Shown here: positions 46,340-55,326 of the stretch, in pieces
Numbering within the stretch: position 1 is the first letter of the stretch
Layout: the number at the start of each line of letters is the position of its first letter
Source: Clostridiales bacterium
Lineage (GTDB): Bacteria; Bacillota; Clostridia; Monoglobales; Monoglobaceae
Direction of reading: 5' to 3'
NCBI GenBank assembly: GCA_019419865.1
Contig: JAHZIG010000017.1
Span: 1 to 63,201, forward strand
DNA length: 63,201 nucleotides
Position numbers and translations under genes: made by a program
The notes under the pieces: model-generated
What the model saw: the letters and a program-made list of their open reading frames with translations, nothing else
The model's database searches: none
Told to the model about the DNA's origin: nothing

Positions 46340-46368
46340 ATTATATATTAAACTTCGCCGTTTGTCTA
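46340..46368 (-). promoter_or_regulatory. Promoter of the pyrimidine operon
   Basis: On the minus strand TAGACA (46363-46368), 17 bases, TATAAT (46340-46345). The leader to pyrR would be about 110 bases. Confidence 0.75.
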
Positions 46369-46396
46369 TAAATTTCTCGAATTTAATCCCAAATTT

Positions 46397-47422
46397 TTAA
46401 CTTCTTAAGATCCTCAATACCTTTTCAAAATAATCCGGCAATTCCGATTCAAACTCCATATATTTTCCGGTAATCGGATGGATAAAGCCCAGCTTATACG
46501 CATGAAGGAGCTGTCCGTCCAGTTTAAACTCCTCCTTCTTTCTGCCGTAGGTCTTGTCTCCGACGATCGGATGTCCGTTTTCCGACATATGGACTCTTAT
46601 CTGATGCGTTCTTCCCGTCTCCAAAATACATTCTATAAACGCGTATTTCCCAAACCTCTCCAGAACTTTATAGTGCGTGACCGCCTCGCGCGAGTTTTTT
46701 GGGGTCACGGCCATCTTCTTTCTGTCCTTTGGGTGTCTGCCTATCGGAGCGTCTATCGTCCCGGAGTCCGACGAAAAATTTCCATGCGTAAGCGCCTTAT
46801 ACGCCCGCGTAAGACTGTGTTCCTTGATCTGCTTAGACAAGCCGAGATGCGCCGCGTTACTCTTAGCGATTAGCAAAAGCCCGCTCGTATCCTTATCTAT
46901 GCGGTGAACTATCCCCGGCCGCCTCTCGCCGTTTATTCCCGACAGCGAGTTCGGGCAGTGGAACATAAGCGCGTTTACGAGGGTTCCGCTGTAATTGCCC
47001 GCCGCCGGATGGACTACCATCCCCTGCGGCTTATTGACGATCAGCATATCGTCGTCCTCGTATCTTATATCGAGAGGTATGTTCTCCGGCTCTATCTCCG
47101 GCTCTTTAAGGCTTGGAACCGATACTGTTATTATATCCCCGATCTTTACTTTGTAATTCGATTTGACCGGTCTTTCTCCGACTTTTATATTCCCGTCCTC
47201 TATCAGCCTTTGGATATACGAGCGCGTGAACCCGTCCGCCTTGGACGCGACAAACTTATCTACGCGCTCAGCCCGATCGCTGTCCGCCGCGACGAAAGTC
47301 AAACCGCGCTCGGCGCCTTCTCCGTCCTCGTCCGCAAGATCGTCGTCGAGCGGTTCGTATTCTGTTTGGCTAAGTTCCGGAGAATCGCCGTCATGTTTAT
47401 TTGTAACTTTATCGTCGTTCAT
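46397..47422 (-). CDS. rluD: RluA/RluD family 23S rRNA pseudouridine synthase
   Basis: The 341-residue protein has an acidic N-terminal extension of about 50 residues, then an S4 domain (about 53-110) and a catalytic domain with HRIDKDTSGLL near 171-181, where the first Asp attacks the uridine, and ILETGRTHQIRVH near 265-277. It modifies uridines of 23S rRNA, by homology in helix 69. It follows lspA by 50 bases, an order common in Firmicutes. The exact target cannot be read from sequence. Confidence 0.94.
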   Translation of the reverse strand: MNDDKVTNKHDGDSPELSQTEYEPLDDDLADEDGEGAERGLTFVAADSDRAERVDKFVASKADGFTRSYIQRLIEDGNIKVGERPVKSNYKVKIGDIITVSVPSLKEPEIEPENIPLDIRYEDDDMLIVNKPQGMVVHPAAGNYSGTLVNALMFHCPNSLSGINGERRPGIVHRIDKDTSGLLLIAKSNAAHLGLSKQIKEHSLTRAYKALTHGNFSSDSGTIDAPIGRHPKDRKKMAVTPKNSREAVTHYKVLERFGKYAFIECILETGRTHQIRVHMSENGHPIVGDKTYGRKKEEFKLDGQLLHAYKLGFIHPITGKYMEFESELPDYFEKVLRILRS

Positions 47423-47472
47423 ATAAAATCTCTATCCTTAATTTTAAAGTCTTTTTTGCGCTCATATAAAAA

Positions 47473-47991
47473 TCACGCCTTCTTTTCGGCGCCGGCGCCG
47501 TCCTCGCTATGCGCGGCCGCTTCCGGATCCGCGCTTTTTTTCTCCTCATCGCTCATATCGAATAGAAAGTGAAGCAAAAGAAGAACCGCGCCTACGCATA
47601 CCGCGATATCCGCGACGTTGAACACCGGAAAATTTATCAGCCGAAAATCTATAAAATCGACTACGTAACCGTTGAAGACGCGTTCTATCAAGTTCCCGAC
47701 GGCTCCCGAAAATACGAGCGCGGTTCCAAACTTAAGAAAACGGTCGCGGCGTTTCGTCTTATAAAAATACAGCCCCAAGACCACAAGAACCGCGAGCGAC
47801 ACGGTTATAAAAATTATCCGCCTGTCCTGAAGCATCCCAAACGCGACTCCCGTATTTTCGACATATGTAAAATGCAGTATTCCCTGCAATATAGGTACGG
47901 ATTCTCCGCCCTCGAGGAAAAATACCGCCAGCCGTTTGGTAAGCATATCCAGCGCCAGAACCAAAACGGATAAAATTATATAGCCCATCAT
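47473..47991 (-). CDS. lspA: Lipoprotein signal peptidase
   Basis: The 172-residue protein has four membrane segments. Motifs are VENTGVAFG near 52-60, NLIERVFNGYVVDFID near 111-126 and NVADIAV near 136-142; the two Asp in VVDFID and NVADI are the catalytic pair. It cleaves prolipoproteins before the lipid-modified Cys. The C-terminal tail of about 25 residues is charged. I choose the ATG at 47991, 6 bases after GGAGG; a longer frame to 48027 has no such site. Confidence 0.95.
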   Translation of the reverse strand: MMGYIILSVLVLALDMLTKRLAVFFLEGGESVPILQGILHFTYVENTGVAFGMLQDRRIIFITVSLAVLVVLGLYFYKTKRRDRFLKFGTALVFSGAVGNLIERVFNGYVVDFIDFRLINFPVFNVADIAVCVGAVLLLLHFLFDMSDEEKKSADPEAAAHSEDGAGAEKKA

Positions 47992-48044
47992 AGATCGCCT
48001 CCACTGTTTACCAATCAAATTGTTCAAACCTTCATATACAATTT

Positions 48045-48064
48045 AAGGGGCGCTAAGGCCCCTT
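48045..48064 (-). promoter_or_regulatory. Hairpin in the lspA leader
   Basis: On the minus strand AAGGGGC pairs with GCCCCTT across a 6-base loop, right after the transcript start of lspA. No T-run follows, so a terminator is unlikely. Confidence 0.4.
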
Positions 48065-48075
48065 GCTCAATATTC

Positions 48076-48103
48076 ATTTTAACATTTCTTAAGAATATGT
48101 CAA
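48076..48103 (-). promoter_or_regulatory. Promoter for lspA-rluD
   Basis: On the minus strand TTGACA (48098-48103), 16 bases, TAAAAT (48076-48081), just after the divIVA stop. Confidence 0.75.
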
Positions 48104-48107
48104 CTAA

Positions 48108-48776
48108 TTATTTTTTATCTTCGTCTTTTACTATGACGTATTGACCGTTATCGTCCAATTCGAGTTTGGGAAGCTCCTGGGTCACGTCCTCGAGATTTTT
48201 CATGACCTCGGCGTTTTTAAGATCGAGACCGCGATTGCTCTTAAGCGCTTCGTCCGCGCCCTGAGCGGCTTTGGCCTGTATGTCGCCGACCTCGTTTTTC
48301 TTCTCGCTTATATCCTTATCGGCGGCGCTGTTGACGAAAGCGTATTCTTTTAATACGCCGAGCTGCGAGTTGAGCAGCGATAACATCCTCGCCTTAAAGA
48401 CCTCGATGCTCCTCTGCATCTCCTTATATTTAAGGTTGATCTTCTCTACCTCTTTCTGCGCGTCGTTTATTATCATCTCCGCCTTAGCCTGAGCGTCTTT
48501 TATGATAAGCTCCGCCTGGTTATACGCATTCTGCTTTACCTCGTCGCCGGCGCCGCGCGCTATAGTCATCGCATTTTGCAGAGTCTCTTCCATAGCCTTA
48601 TACTGCTTCACTGCGTCGGTCAGCATTTTTATCCTCTGCTTTGCGACTGCGTTGTCCTGATACAGCTTATCATAATCGCCGACTATCTCGTCCATAAAGC
48701 TGTTGACCTCGGCTATGCTGTAGCCTCGCATTTCTTTTTTAAACTCTTTATTTTCTATATCAAGCGGTGTAAGCAT
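48108..48776 (-). CDS. divIVA: DivIVA-domain cell division protein
   Basis: The 222-residue protein starts with the DivIVA lipid-binding segment (MLTPLDIENKEFKKEMRGY, then EVNSFMDEI) and continues as a coiled coil through about residue 150; the tail is more variable. DivIVA binds negatively curved membrane at the septum and poles and recruits other proteins. It follows ylmH by 97 bases, as in the Bacillus ylm-divIVA cluster. Confidence 0.93.
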   Translation of the reverse strand: MLTPLDIENKEFKKEMRGYSIAEVNSFMDEIVGDYDKLYQDNAVAKQRIKMLTDAVKQYKAMEETLQNAMTIARGAGDEVKQNAYNQAELIIKDAQAKAEMIINDAQKEVEKINLKYKEMQRSIEVFKARMLSLLNSQLGVLKEYAFVNSAADKDISEKKNEVGDIQAKAAQGADEALKSNRGLDLKNAEVMKNLEDVTQELPKLELDDNGQYVIVKDEDKK

Positions 48777-48873
48777 ACGATTTCCCCCATGTATTCATCA
48801 TAACGCAAATCAGCTCCCAAGACGAACGCTCCAGGAACTGAAGAAACGTCTTAACTTCGGCGCTAACTCGGCT

Positions 48874-49623
48874 TTAAACATATTTATGCACAACAATATT
48901 TATCCTGTTTTTCCTCGTCAGTTCGCCCGCGCTCTCAAACTTGAATCTGCCGTAGCCTCTGACCGAAAAAACGTCTCCCGGCTTAACGCTGTGAGATACG
49001 TTTTCGCAGATCTCCCAGTTGAGCTTAACGTCCGAACCCTTGATAAAACCGACGGCTTTAGACCTCGAGACGTTTATAGACGCCGCGATAACGCTGTCGA
49101 GCCTAAGCCCTGAGACCGTCCGTTTAATGACTGAATATTCCTTATCCGGTATCTCTACCTCGCCGAGCGAAACCTCTCTGATCTTTACGCCCTTTCTGCC
49201 TATCTTTGTGAGATTAAGCATGATATATCCGGCTATGTCGGCTTTAACGAACATCAGCGCATGGTCGTCGTAAACCAAAATATCGCCGATATTTTCTCTC
49301 TTGATACCAAGGCCGAGCGCCGAACCCAAATAATCTCTGTGCGTAAGTCCCGAGATCTCTCTGCCCTCTATAACGAGGACGGATATCGCTTCCGAATAAT
49401 CCGGCTCGATATACTCGGGATAACAGAAAAACATTGTTCGCTCCGCGTCGTTATAGCCGCCGAAAAATTCGGAAATCAGCCCCGCGCCTCGCCTTACGTT
49501 CATATTTATAATATTCCGCTGATGCGGATCCAAAAAGCCCACCGACTTCATTATATACTGCCTGTCCGCAAGCTCAAGCGCGTCTTCGGCTCGGGATATT
49601 ATCAGCTTATCCTCGGGAAGCAT
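48874..49623 (-). CDS. ylmH: YlmH-type S4-domain RNA-binding protein
   Basis: The 249-residue protein has an N-terminal YlmH domain (FLDPHQRNIINM near 32-43, GGYNDAERTMFFCYPEY near 55-71) and a C-terminal S4 RNA-binding domain (about 172-245, LRLDSVIAASINVSRSKA). YlmH binds ribosomes or free large subunits and is tied to ribosome quality control and division genes. Its ATG overlaps the sepF stop (TAATG), so the two are coupled. The ylmG gene, usually between sepF and ylmH, is missing. Confidence 0.92.
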   Translation of the reverse strand: MLPEDKLIISRAEDALELADRQYIMKSVGFLDPHQRNIINMNVRRGAGLISEFFGGYNDAERTMFFCYPEYIEPDYSEAISVLVIEGREISGLTHRDYLGSALGLGIKRENIGDILVYDDHALMFVKADIAGYIMLNLTKIGRKGVKIREVSLGEVEIPDKEYSVIKRTVSGLRLDSVIAASINVSRSKAVGFIKGSDVKLNWEICENVSHSVKPGDVFSVRGYGRFKFESAGELTRKNRINIVVHKYV

Positions 49624-50072
49624 TAGTATCTGTTATTATTAGACAGCTCGCCTTCGTCTGTGAAAACGCCGACGTTATTGGGCGCGATCAGGAATATCCC
49701 GTTCGAGACCTTCTGTATCGTTCCGTCGAGAGCGTAAACCGCGCCGCTCAGAAAATCAACGATTCTGCGCGATACTTCTTTGTCTACGAGCTCGAGATTC
49801 ATAACTATCGGCTTTCTCGCTTTCAGATGGTTTGCGATATCGCGAGCCTCGTCGAAGTTCATAGGCTGCATGACCACAAGCTTCATCTGAGGCGTCGGAA
49901 CCGAGTTCTCCATTCTCATATTCCTATGACTGCGTCTGCTCTGTACATACTCTTCCTGCGGGTCGTCGTCATACATATTATCGTCCATTGGCATATCCTC
50001 GTATGTCTCATAATTCTCGTCCACAGGATCGATACCAACCATATTTAACATCTTATTAACAATCGAACTCAT
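49623..50072 (-). CDS. sepF: Cell division protein SepF
   Basis: The 149-residue protein has an N-terminal membrane-binding helix (SSIVNKMLNMVGI), an acidic linker with a basic QSRRSHRN patch, and the C-terminal SepF domain (about 65-145) with VMNLELVD and RRIVDFLSGAVYALDG. SepF ties FtsZ filaments to the membrane and organises the septum. TTGGAGG precedes the ATG. It lies 81 bases after yggS. Confidence 0.95.
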   Translation of the reverse strand: MSSIVNKMLNMVGIDPVDENYETYEDMPMDDNMYDDDPQEEYVQSRRSHRNMRMENSVPTPQMKLVVMQPMNFDEARDIANHLKARKPIVMNLELVDKEVSRRIVDFLSGAVYALDGTIQKVSNGIFLIAPNNVGVFTDEGELSNNNRY

Positions 50073-50153
50073 TTTTTAAAACCTCCAAAATATATTTAGC
50101 CAAAGCGTTATGCGTTCGCTTAATTAATTACTGTTTATTACTTGTTTAACTAC

Positions 50154-50825
50154 TCAAACCGAATAATCTCTTTTTCCAAAGATACCCGTACCCACTCTTA
50201 CGATAGTTGCTCCCGACTCTATCGCTTCGATATAATCGTGAGTCATTCCCATCGAAAGTTCCTTGAGCGAGTTTTTCTCCGCGAGCTCCTTAAGCCCTGA
50301 AAAAACTCTTCTGTTCTCGTCCGCCGTATATCCGTTTACGGATATAGTCATCAAACCTTTTACGTCTATATACTCAAGCTCGGATATACGCGCAAGCAGA
50401 TCTTTAAGCTCGTCCGGTCTTATCCCAAACTTACTCTCTTCGCCGGATACGTTTACCTGTATCAAAACGTCCTGAACGTTCTCTATAGCCGCCGAACGCT
50501 TGTTTATCTCGGCCGCCAGTTCAAAGCTATCGACCGAATGTATAAGCGCGGTCTTGCCGGCTATATATTTGACCTTATTTCTTTGCAAATGACCTATGAG
50601 ATGCCAGTTGACGTTTTTGATCTCGTCGTATTTAGCCGTAAGTTCCTGAACTTTATTTTCGCCAAGGTCGGCGATCCCTGCGTCTACGGCTTCCCTTATC
50701 AGCTCTACCGGTTTAGTCTTAGACACGGCCACAAGCTTGATCTCAGACGCGTCCCTGCCGGACCGCGCGGCGGCGCTTAGGATATTCTCCCTGACCGCCT
50801 CGATATTATCTCTTATATTCATCAT
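50154..50825 (-). CDS. yggS: YggS family pyridoxal phosphate homeostasis protein
   Basis: The 223-residue protein has the alanine-racemase-like barrel with VAVSKTKP near 32-39 (Lys binds PLP), DLGENKVQEL near 53-62, WHLIGHLQRNK near 73-83 and SMGMTHDYIEAI near 194-205. It binds PLP and keeps the free cofactor in balance rather than acting as a classical enzyme. Its ATG overlaps the stop of the HlyD-like gene (4 bases). In Bacillus the same gene (ylmE) heads the ylm cluster. Confidence 0.95.
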   Translation of the reverse strand: MMNIRDNIEAVRENILSAAARSGRDASEIKLVAVSKTKPVELIREAVDAGIADLGENKVQELTAKYDEIKNVNWHLIGHLQRNKVKYIAGKTALIHSVDSFELAAEINKRSAAIENVQDVLIQVNVSGEESKFGIRPDELKDLLARISELEYIDVKGLMTISVNGYTADENRRVFSGLKELAEKNSLKELSMGMTHDYIEAIESGATIVRVGTGIFGKRDYSV

Positions 50826-52126
50826 CTAACAACCTCGCCATCTTCTACTCCGCTGGTATCCAGTATTACTTCGTCGTACATCTCAAGATAATAGTCGGAC
50901 TGAACGCTCAAATTAGAGCTTATGATCGCCCATTCTCGGTTATTATATACAACGTTGACCGGCACGAATCTTGCGACGTCCAGTCTCACGACGTAAACGC
51001 CCTGCTGGTCGTTAACGACTCGCAGACACTGCGAAGGAACTCTTATCCCGGAATAGCTTGCGGTCAATATTTCCGCGGAGGCTTTGCTTGTCGAATAAAT
51101 CGACTCGACGTATTTAGTCGAATACACCGTTACCGCGACCTTACCGCGTTCGGGCTGTGAAACGGCCGTCACCGTACCGGAAACTACGCCGTCGGACAGA
51201 TCGTAAAATCTTAAATCAACGCTTTGATTTACGCTGAATCCGGCCGCGTCGGCTTCGTCTATCTCGGCGACAAAATACCAGCCGTAGTTATCTACAATCT
51301 TACATATATTCTCTCCGGATCTCACATAATCCTCGAGCTGAACCGATTCGTTGTTTATATCCTCAAGATACGACGGCGTAACGCTCCCCAGCATACCGAA
51401 GCTCAGCGCGTCTTCATATCCGTCTATTCTGGTCGAAAACACGCCGTCTACGGAAGCCACGATCTCAGTTTTCGCGCTTGTAACGCCTGATTCAAGCTCG
51501 TTCAATCTGTGGTTTAGGCTGTCGAGCCGCTCCTCGTCCGAGGGCTGCTCGCCGTTTATCGTTCTTTTTTTATCTATCAAATCATTTATTTCTGACTTAA
51601 TATCCTGATACTGAGACATATCGGCGCCGCTTCTCACAGTCTTTACGCCGTCTCCGGCCGCGGCGATGTCCAACTCGACCTTAGCCGCGCTGCTTGCGTA
51701 CGCGTCGGTCTGGTTCTCTTCATTTTCCAATTCTTGGATCTGGCTTTTGATCTCGTCGATCTCCTCGGTAACGGCGAAATCCACCTCATTTTGGTAAACG
51801 TAACCTATGACCGTTCCCGCTTTTACGCGTTCCCCCTCGTCTACGACGCATTGCAGATAGCCGTCCGTAGGCGAGGTTATCATCGTCTGATTTCTAAACA
51901 CATAACCGTCGGTCAGCACGTACTCCTCTATCTCTCCGTTTACGGCGGTGTACGTCATGGTTCCGTTCCCGGTTCTAAAAACCAGATTTATAACAAAAAA
52001 AATCAAAACAAACAGCAAAAAGAACTTCGGCGCTGCGTATAGCTTTCTGCGCTTTTCGCGTTTGCGCTTTCTATCTCTCATTTTATTATCGGATACTTCA
52101 CCAGATCTGTCAGTAGCGTCAGCCAT
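50822..52126 (-). CDS. HlyD-like membrane fusion protein
   Basis: About 434 residues. A basic N-terminus (RDRKRKREKRRK) is followed by one membrane helix (about 30-52), a biotinyl-lipoyl-like half motif with GTVIGYVYQNEV, a long coiled coil (about 125-235), and beta-rich domains to the end, as in HlyD-type adaptors. In Clostridia this gene regularly stands at the head of the yggS-sepF division cluster, so a role at the envelope or septum is likely, though unproven. No transporter partner is adjacent. The ATG at 52126 is chosen for GGAGG 7 bases upstream. Confidence 0.88.
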   Translation of the reverse strand: MADATDRSGEVSDNKMRDRKRKREKRRKLYAAPKFFLLFVLIFFVINLVFRTGNGTMTYTAVNGEIEEYVLTDGYVFRNQTMITSPTDGYLQCVVDEGERVKAGTVIGYVYQNEVDFAVTEEIDEIKSQIQELENEENQTDAYASSAAKVELDIAAAGDGVKTVRSGADMSQYQDIKSEINDLIDKKRTINGEQPSDEERLDSLNHRLNELESGVTSAKTEIVASVDGVFSTRIDGYEDALSFGMLGSVTPSYLEDINNESVQLEDYVRSGENICKIVDNYGWYFVAEIDEADAAGFSVNQSVDLRFYDLSDGVVSGTVTAVSQPERGKVAVTVYSTKYVESIYSTSKASAEILTASYSGIRVPSQCLRVVNDQQGVYVVRLDVARFVPVNVVYNNREWAIISSNLSVQSDYYLEMYDEVILDTSGVEDGEVVR

Positions 52127-52193
52127 TAAACTACCTCCAATCAATGCGAATCTCCTATTTATATAAGACTTCTTATACTTACATAACAAGTTA

Positions 52194-52222
52194 ATTATAG
52201 TATTTAATAAGTTTCATGTAAA
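52194..52222 (-). promoter_or_regulatory. Promoter of the HlyD-yggS-sepF-ylmH-divIVA run
   Basis: On the minus strand TTTACA (52217-52222), 17 bases, TATAAT (52194-52199). Confidence 0.78.
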
Positions 52223-52279
52223 CGCTAAAACCCAAGTTGTTGTCCAATTGTAACACTTTTGTCACATTACGGTATCATT

Positions 52280-52306
52280 AAAAAAAGCGCCGGTCGTCTC
52301 GGCGCG
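52280..52306 (-). terminator. Terminator after miaA
   Basis: On the minus strand GCGCC pairs with GGCGC (extended by one flanking pair), followed by TTTTTTT. It ends the miaB-ricA-mutS-mutL-miaA run. Confidence 0.8.
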
Positions 52307-52326
52307 TCTGATCTCTATCGATCTGT

Positions 52327-53196
52327 CTATCTTTTTATCCAGTTTATATTGGGATTGCGCCTAAACCATGTTATCTGGCGCTTGGCGTAGCGTCGGCTCT
52401 CCCGCTTGATCTTCTCGACGGCTTCTTCTAAAGAACTTTCCCCATCGAAATAATCGAACAGCTCCTTATATCCGATCGCCTGCATCGCGGTGCATTTTCG
52501 GCTAAAGCCCATGTCGTATATCCGCTTCGCCTCCTGAAGAAGACCCATATCCATCATCTTATCGACCCTGTCGTTAATTCTCCGATACAAAATCTCTCTT
52601 TCTAACTCCATGCCGATAATCGTCGAATCGTATTTAGACTCTCTTAAAGACTCTTTATCGAGCTGCGTCTTTGTTTTGCCCGTCGTTTTATATATCTCGA
52701 TCGCTCTCACGACGCGTTTTATATTATTCGGATGTGTCTTTTCAGCGGACTCCGGATCTATTTCTTTAAGCATATCGTAGACCGACTCGCCTCCGTCCCG
52801 CTCGGCTTTTTCAAGCAGCTCCCGCCTGAGCGCGTCGTCCCTCTCGCTCTCCTCGAACTTGATATTTCCCAGCAAGCTGTCGACATAAAGTCCGGTTCCT
52901 CCGCAAAGTATCGGCGTCTTGCCCCTTGAGATTATATCGTCAATACACAAAGACGCGTCTTTTACGTAGTCGGCGACGCTGTAATTGCAAGACGGCGAAA
53001 CTATGTCTATCATATGGTGCCTTATCCTGCGCCGCTCCTCCGGCGTGGGCTTGGCCGTTCCGATATCCATATATTTATATATCTGCATCGAGTCGCAGGA
53101 GACGATCTCCCCGTCTAATTTTTCGGCGAGCTCTATCGCGTATTCTGTCTTTCCCGAAGCGGTCGGTCCAACGACCGCGTATATCTTTTCCTTCAT
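52327..53196 (-). CDS. miaA: tRNA dimethylallyltransferase
   Basis: The 289-residue protein has the P-loop VGPTASGKTEYA near 9-20, SCDSMQIYKYMDIGTAKPT near 34-52, and the MGLLQEAKRIYDMGF region and AMQAIGYKE near 238-246. It adds the dimethylallyl group to A37 of tRNAs reading UNN codons; MiaB, encoded in the same run, then methylthiolates it. It lies 27 bases after mutL. Confidence 0.97.
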   Translation of the reverse strand: MKEKIYAVVGPTASGKTEYAIELAEKLDGEIVSCDSMQIYKYMDIGTAKPTPEERRRIRHHMIDIVSPSCNYSVADYVKDASLCIDDIISRGKTPILCGGTGLYVDSLLGNIKFEESERDDALRRELLEKAERDGGESVYDMLKEIDPESAEKTHPNNIKRVVRAIEIYKTTGKTKTQLDKESLRESKYDSTIIGMELEREILYRRINDRVDKMMDMGLLQEAKRIYDMGFSRKCTAMQAIGYKELFDYFDGESSLEEAVEKIKRESRRYAKRQITWFRRNPNINWIKR

Positions 53197-53223
53197 AATC
53201 AGCGTCCTTTATATTATCAAAAA

Positions 53224-55242
53224 CTATACTATCCTCTTAAACAGCTTCTCTATATCCTTTTTGGAATATTCGATCTTTATCGGCCGTCCGTGCGGGCAGG
53301 TTTTTATCCCGTCCTTTTCAAGCGCGAACACTTTTTCGACCAAATCAGTCATCTCAAGTTCCGAAAGTTTTTTATTTGCCTTTATCGCGTACTTACACGA
53401 GATCATATCGAGCGCCTTTTCCTCAAAATCGGCTATAGGCCGTCTGATATTTTGAGAAAACGCGTCGGCAAGCTCTATAACGAGCGACTCTATCGTCTTC
53501 TCGTCGGCTATTATTGGCGTCTCTCTTACGATCGCCGAATTCCCGCCAAACTCCTCGATATTAAATCCGAATTTTTCAAACTGTTTCAAATTCTTGATAA
53601 CCGCGTCGAACTCGATCGGCGTAAGATTTACGATAACCGGACTCATCAGAACCTGCGACATTCGCTCGCCGCTCAGATAATCCTTTTTCAGCTTTTCGAA
53701 TCTAAACCGCTCGTGCGCCGCATGCTGGTCTATTATATAGAAGTTATCGCCGCTCTCGACAAGGATATATGTATCGAATATTTGCCCCGCGACCCTAAAC
53801 GAGACGTCGCGCCTGATATCCTCGCCGCGATCCTCGGCCCCGCTCAGAGGAATATCCATTCTATCCTGCCGGTACTCCGTATTCGAATCGTAATCGTTTA
53901 TATAATTTACGTCCGACCTCGCTCCGCTTCCAAAAACGTCTCCCGCGCCCGGCGCCGCGAGCCTTGAGGCCTCCGCCTCTGCGCGCTCAACATTGCCGCC
54001 CGATTCGATAATATCGTTGTTTTCGACCGAAACGATCGGCTTTGTATACTCGAGATAATCTCTCACCATCTGCGGAGACAATTTTTTGTTCCTATCTACG
54101 TCCGCAGTCTTAGTCGTAATCACGTTCGACGACGCCGTCCGCTCCGCAAACACCCTCGGCTTAACGCCGCTCGACTTAGTCGGTTCAGCGTCCGCAGACT
54201 TCGCGCCGGCTCCGTCGTTTTGCTCGGAATTATATAAAGCGTTTCTCACGGCGCGGTAGGTTACGTCGTAAACCTTTTTTTCGTTCGCAAATTTTATCTC
54301 GGTCTTAGCCGGGTGAACGTTTACGTCCACAAGCTCGAGCGGGAGCCTGATATCGAGTACGAAAAACGGGAATCTTCCGACCATGATATTGTTCCTGTAC
54401 GCTTCCTCTACGACCTTGCCCACGACGTGACTTTTTATATACCTGCCGTTTACAAACAGCGTCTGTCTCGCCCTGTTGCCTCTGGATATTTCGGGCTTTC
54501 CGACAACCCCTTTGACCTCTATCCCGTCCTCTAAGTATTCGACAGGGATCACCGCCTTGGCGTGGTCTAAACCGTAGATATTGAGTATCGCGTTTCTAAG
54601 CTCGCCGTCGCCGCTCGTAGTAAATATCTCTTTTCCGTCGGATATATACTTAAAAGAGATCTCCGGCTTGGACAACGCGATCCTGTTCATCAGATCCGTA
54701 ACGTATCCCGCTTCGGTCGAATCCTTTTTTAAGAACTTCATACGCGCGGGAACGTTTTCAAACAAACCGCCCACCAGCATCGTCGTGCCCTCGGAGCAGG
54801 CTATGTCCTCCTTCGGCATGACCTTGCCGTGATCGACACAGTAATAGACGCCTTCGTCCGAGCCCGCCGTCTTGGTTATTACCTCGACCTTCGCGACTGC
54901 GGCTATACTCGAGAGCGCCTCGCCTCTAAAGCCCATAGTGCCTATCCTATACAACTCGTCTATAGAATGCAGCTTGCTGGTCGCATGACGCAAAAACGCG
55001 GTCTCTACGTATTCCGGCGGTATTCCCGAACCGTTGTCCGCAACACGGATATATGTGACTCCGCCGTTTTTTATCTCTACCGTTATGCTGTCGGCTCCGG
55101 CGTCGATCGCGTTCTCGACCAATTCCTTGACGACCGACGCAGGTCTCTCCGCGACCTCGCCGGCGGCTATTTTATCGGCAAGCTCGGGCGGCAGAACTCT
55201 GATCTCCGTATCCGGTCTCTTACTTTCATTCGCCTTTGTCAT
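53224..55242 (-). CDS. mutL: DNA mismatch repair protein MutL
   Basis: A GHKL ATPase domain (about 15-345; ELVENAIDAGA, RVADNGSGI, GFRGEALSSI) is joined by a polar linker to a C-terminal endonuclease and dimerisation domain. That domain has DQHAAHERFRFE at 505-516, the metal-binding nuclease motif, and CPHGRP at 649-654. MutL therefore belongs to the nicking type, as expected where MutH is absent. Length is 672 residues. It acts after MutS binds a mismatch, and sits 84 bases downstream of mutS. Confidence 0.97.
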   Translation of the reverse strand: MTKANESKRPDTEIRVLPPELADKIAAGEVAERPASVVKELVENAIDAGADSITVEIKNGGVTYIRVADNGSGIPPEYVETAFLRHATSKLHSIDELYRIGTMGFRGEALSSIAAVAKVEVITKTAGSDEGVYYCVDHGKVMPKEDIACSEGTTMLVGGLFENVPARMKFLKKDSTEAGYVTDLMNRIALSKPEISFKYISDGKEIFTTSGDGELRNAILNIYGLDHAKAVIPVEYLEDGIEVKGVVGKPEISRGNRARQTLFVNGRYIKSHVVGKVVEEAYRNNIMVGRFPFFVLDIRLPLELVDVNVHPAKTEIKFANEKKVYDVTYRAVRNALYNSEQNDGAGAKSADAEPTKSSGVKPRVFAERTASSNVITTKTADVDRNKKLSPQMVRDYLEYTKPIVSVENNDIIESGGNVERAEAEASRLAAPGAGDVFGSGARSDVNYINDYDSNTEYRQDRMDIPLSGAEDRGEDIRRDVSFRVAGQIFDTYILVESGDNFYIIDQHAAHERFRFEKLKKDYLSGERMSQVLMSPVIVNLTPIEFDAVIKNLKQFEKFGFNIEEFGGNSAIVRETPIIADEKTIESLVIELADAFSQNIRRPIADFEEKALDMISCKYAIKANKKLSELEMTDLVEKVFALEKDGIKTCPHGRPIKIEYSKKDIEKLFKRIV

Positions 55243-55326
55243 ATCAACACCGTAACCTTTCCGCCCGGGCGAGGATCGATCATTCTCGCCGCGAGCTGAT
55301 TTAATAACTTAAAGCGTTTCTCTTAT

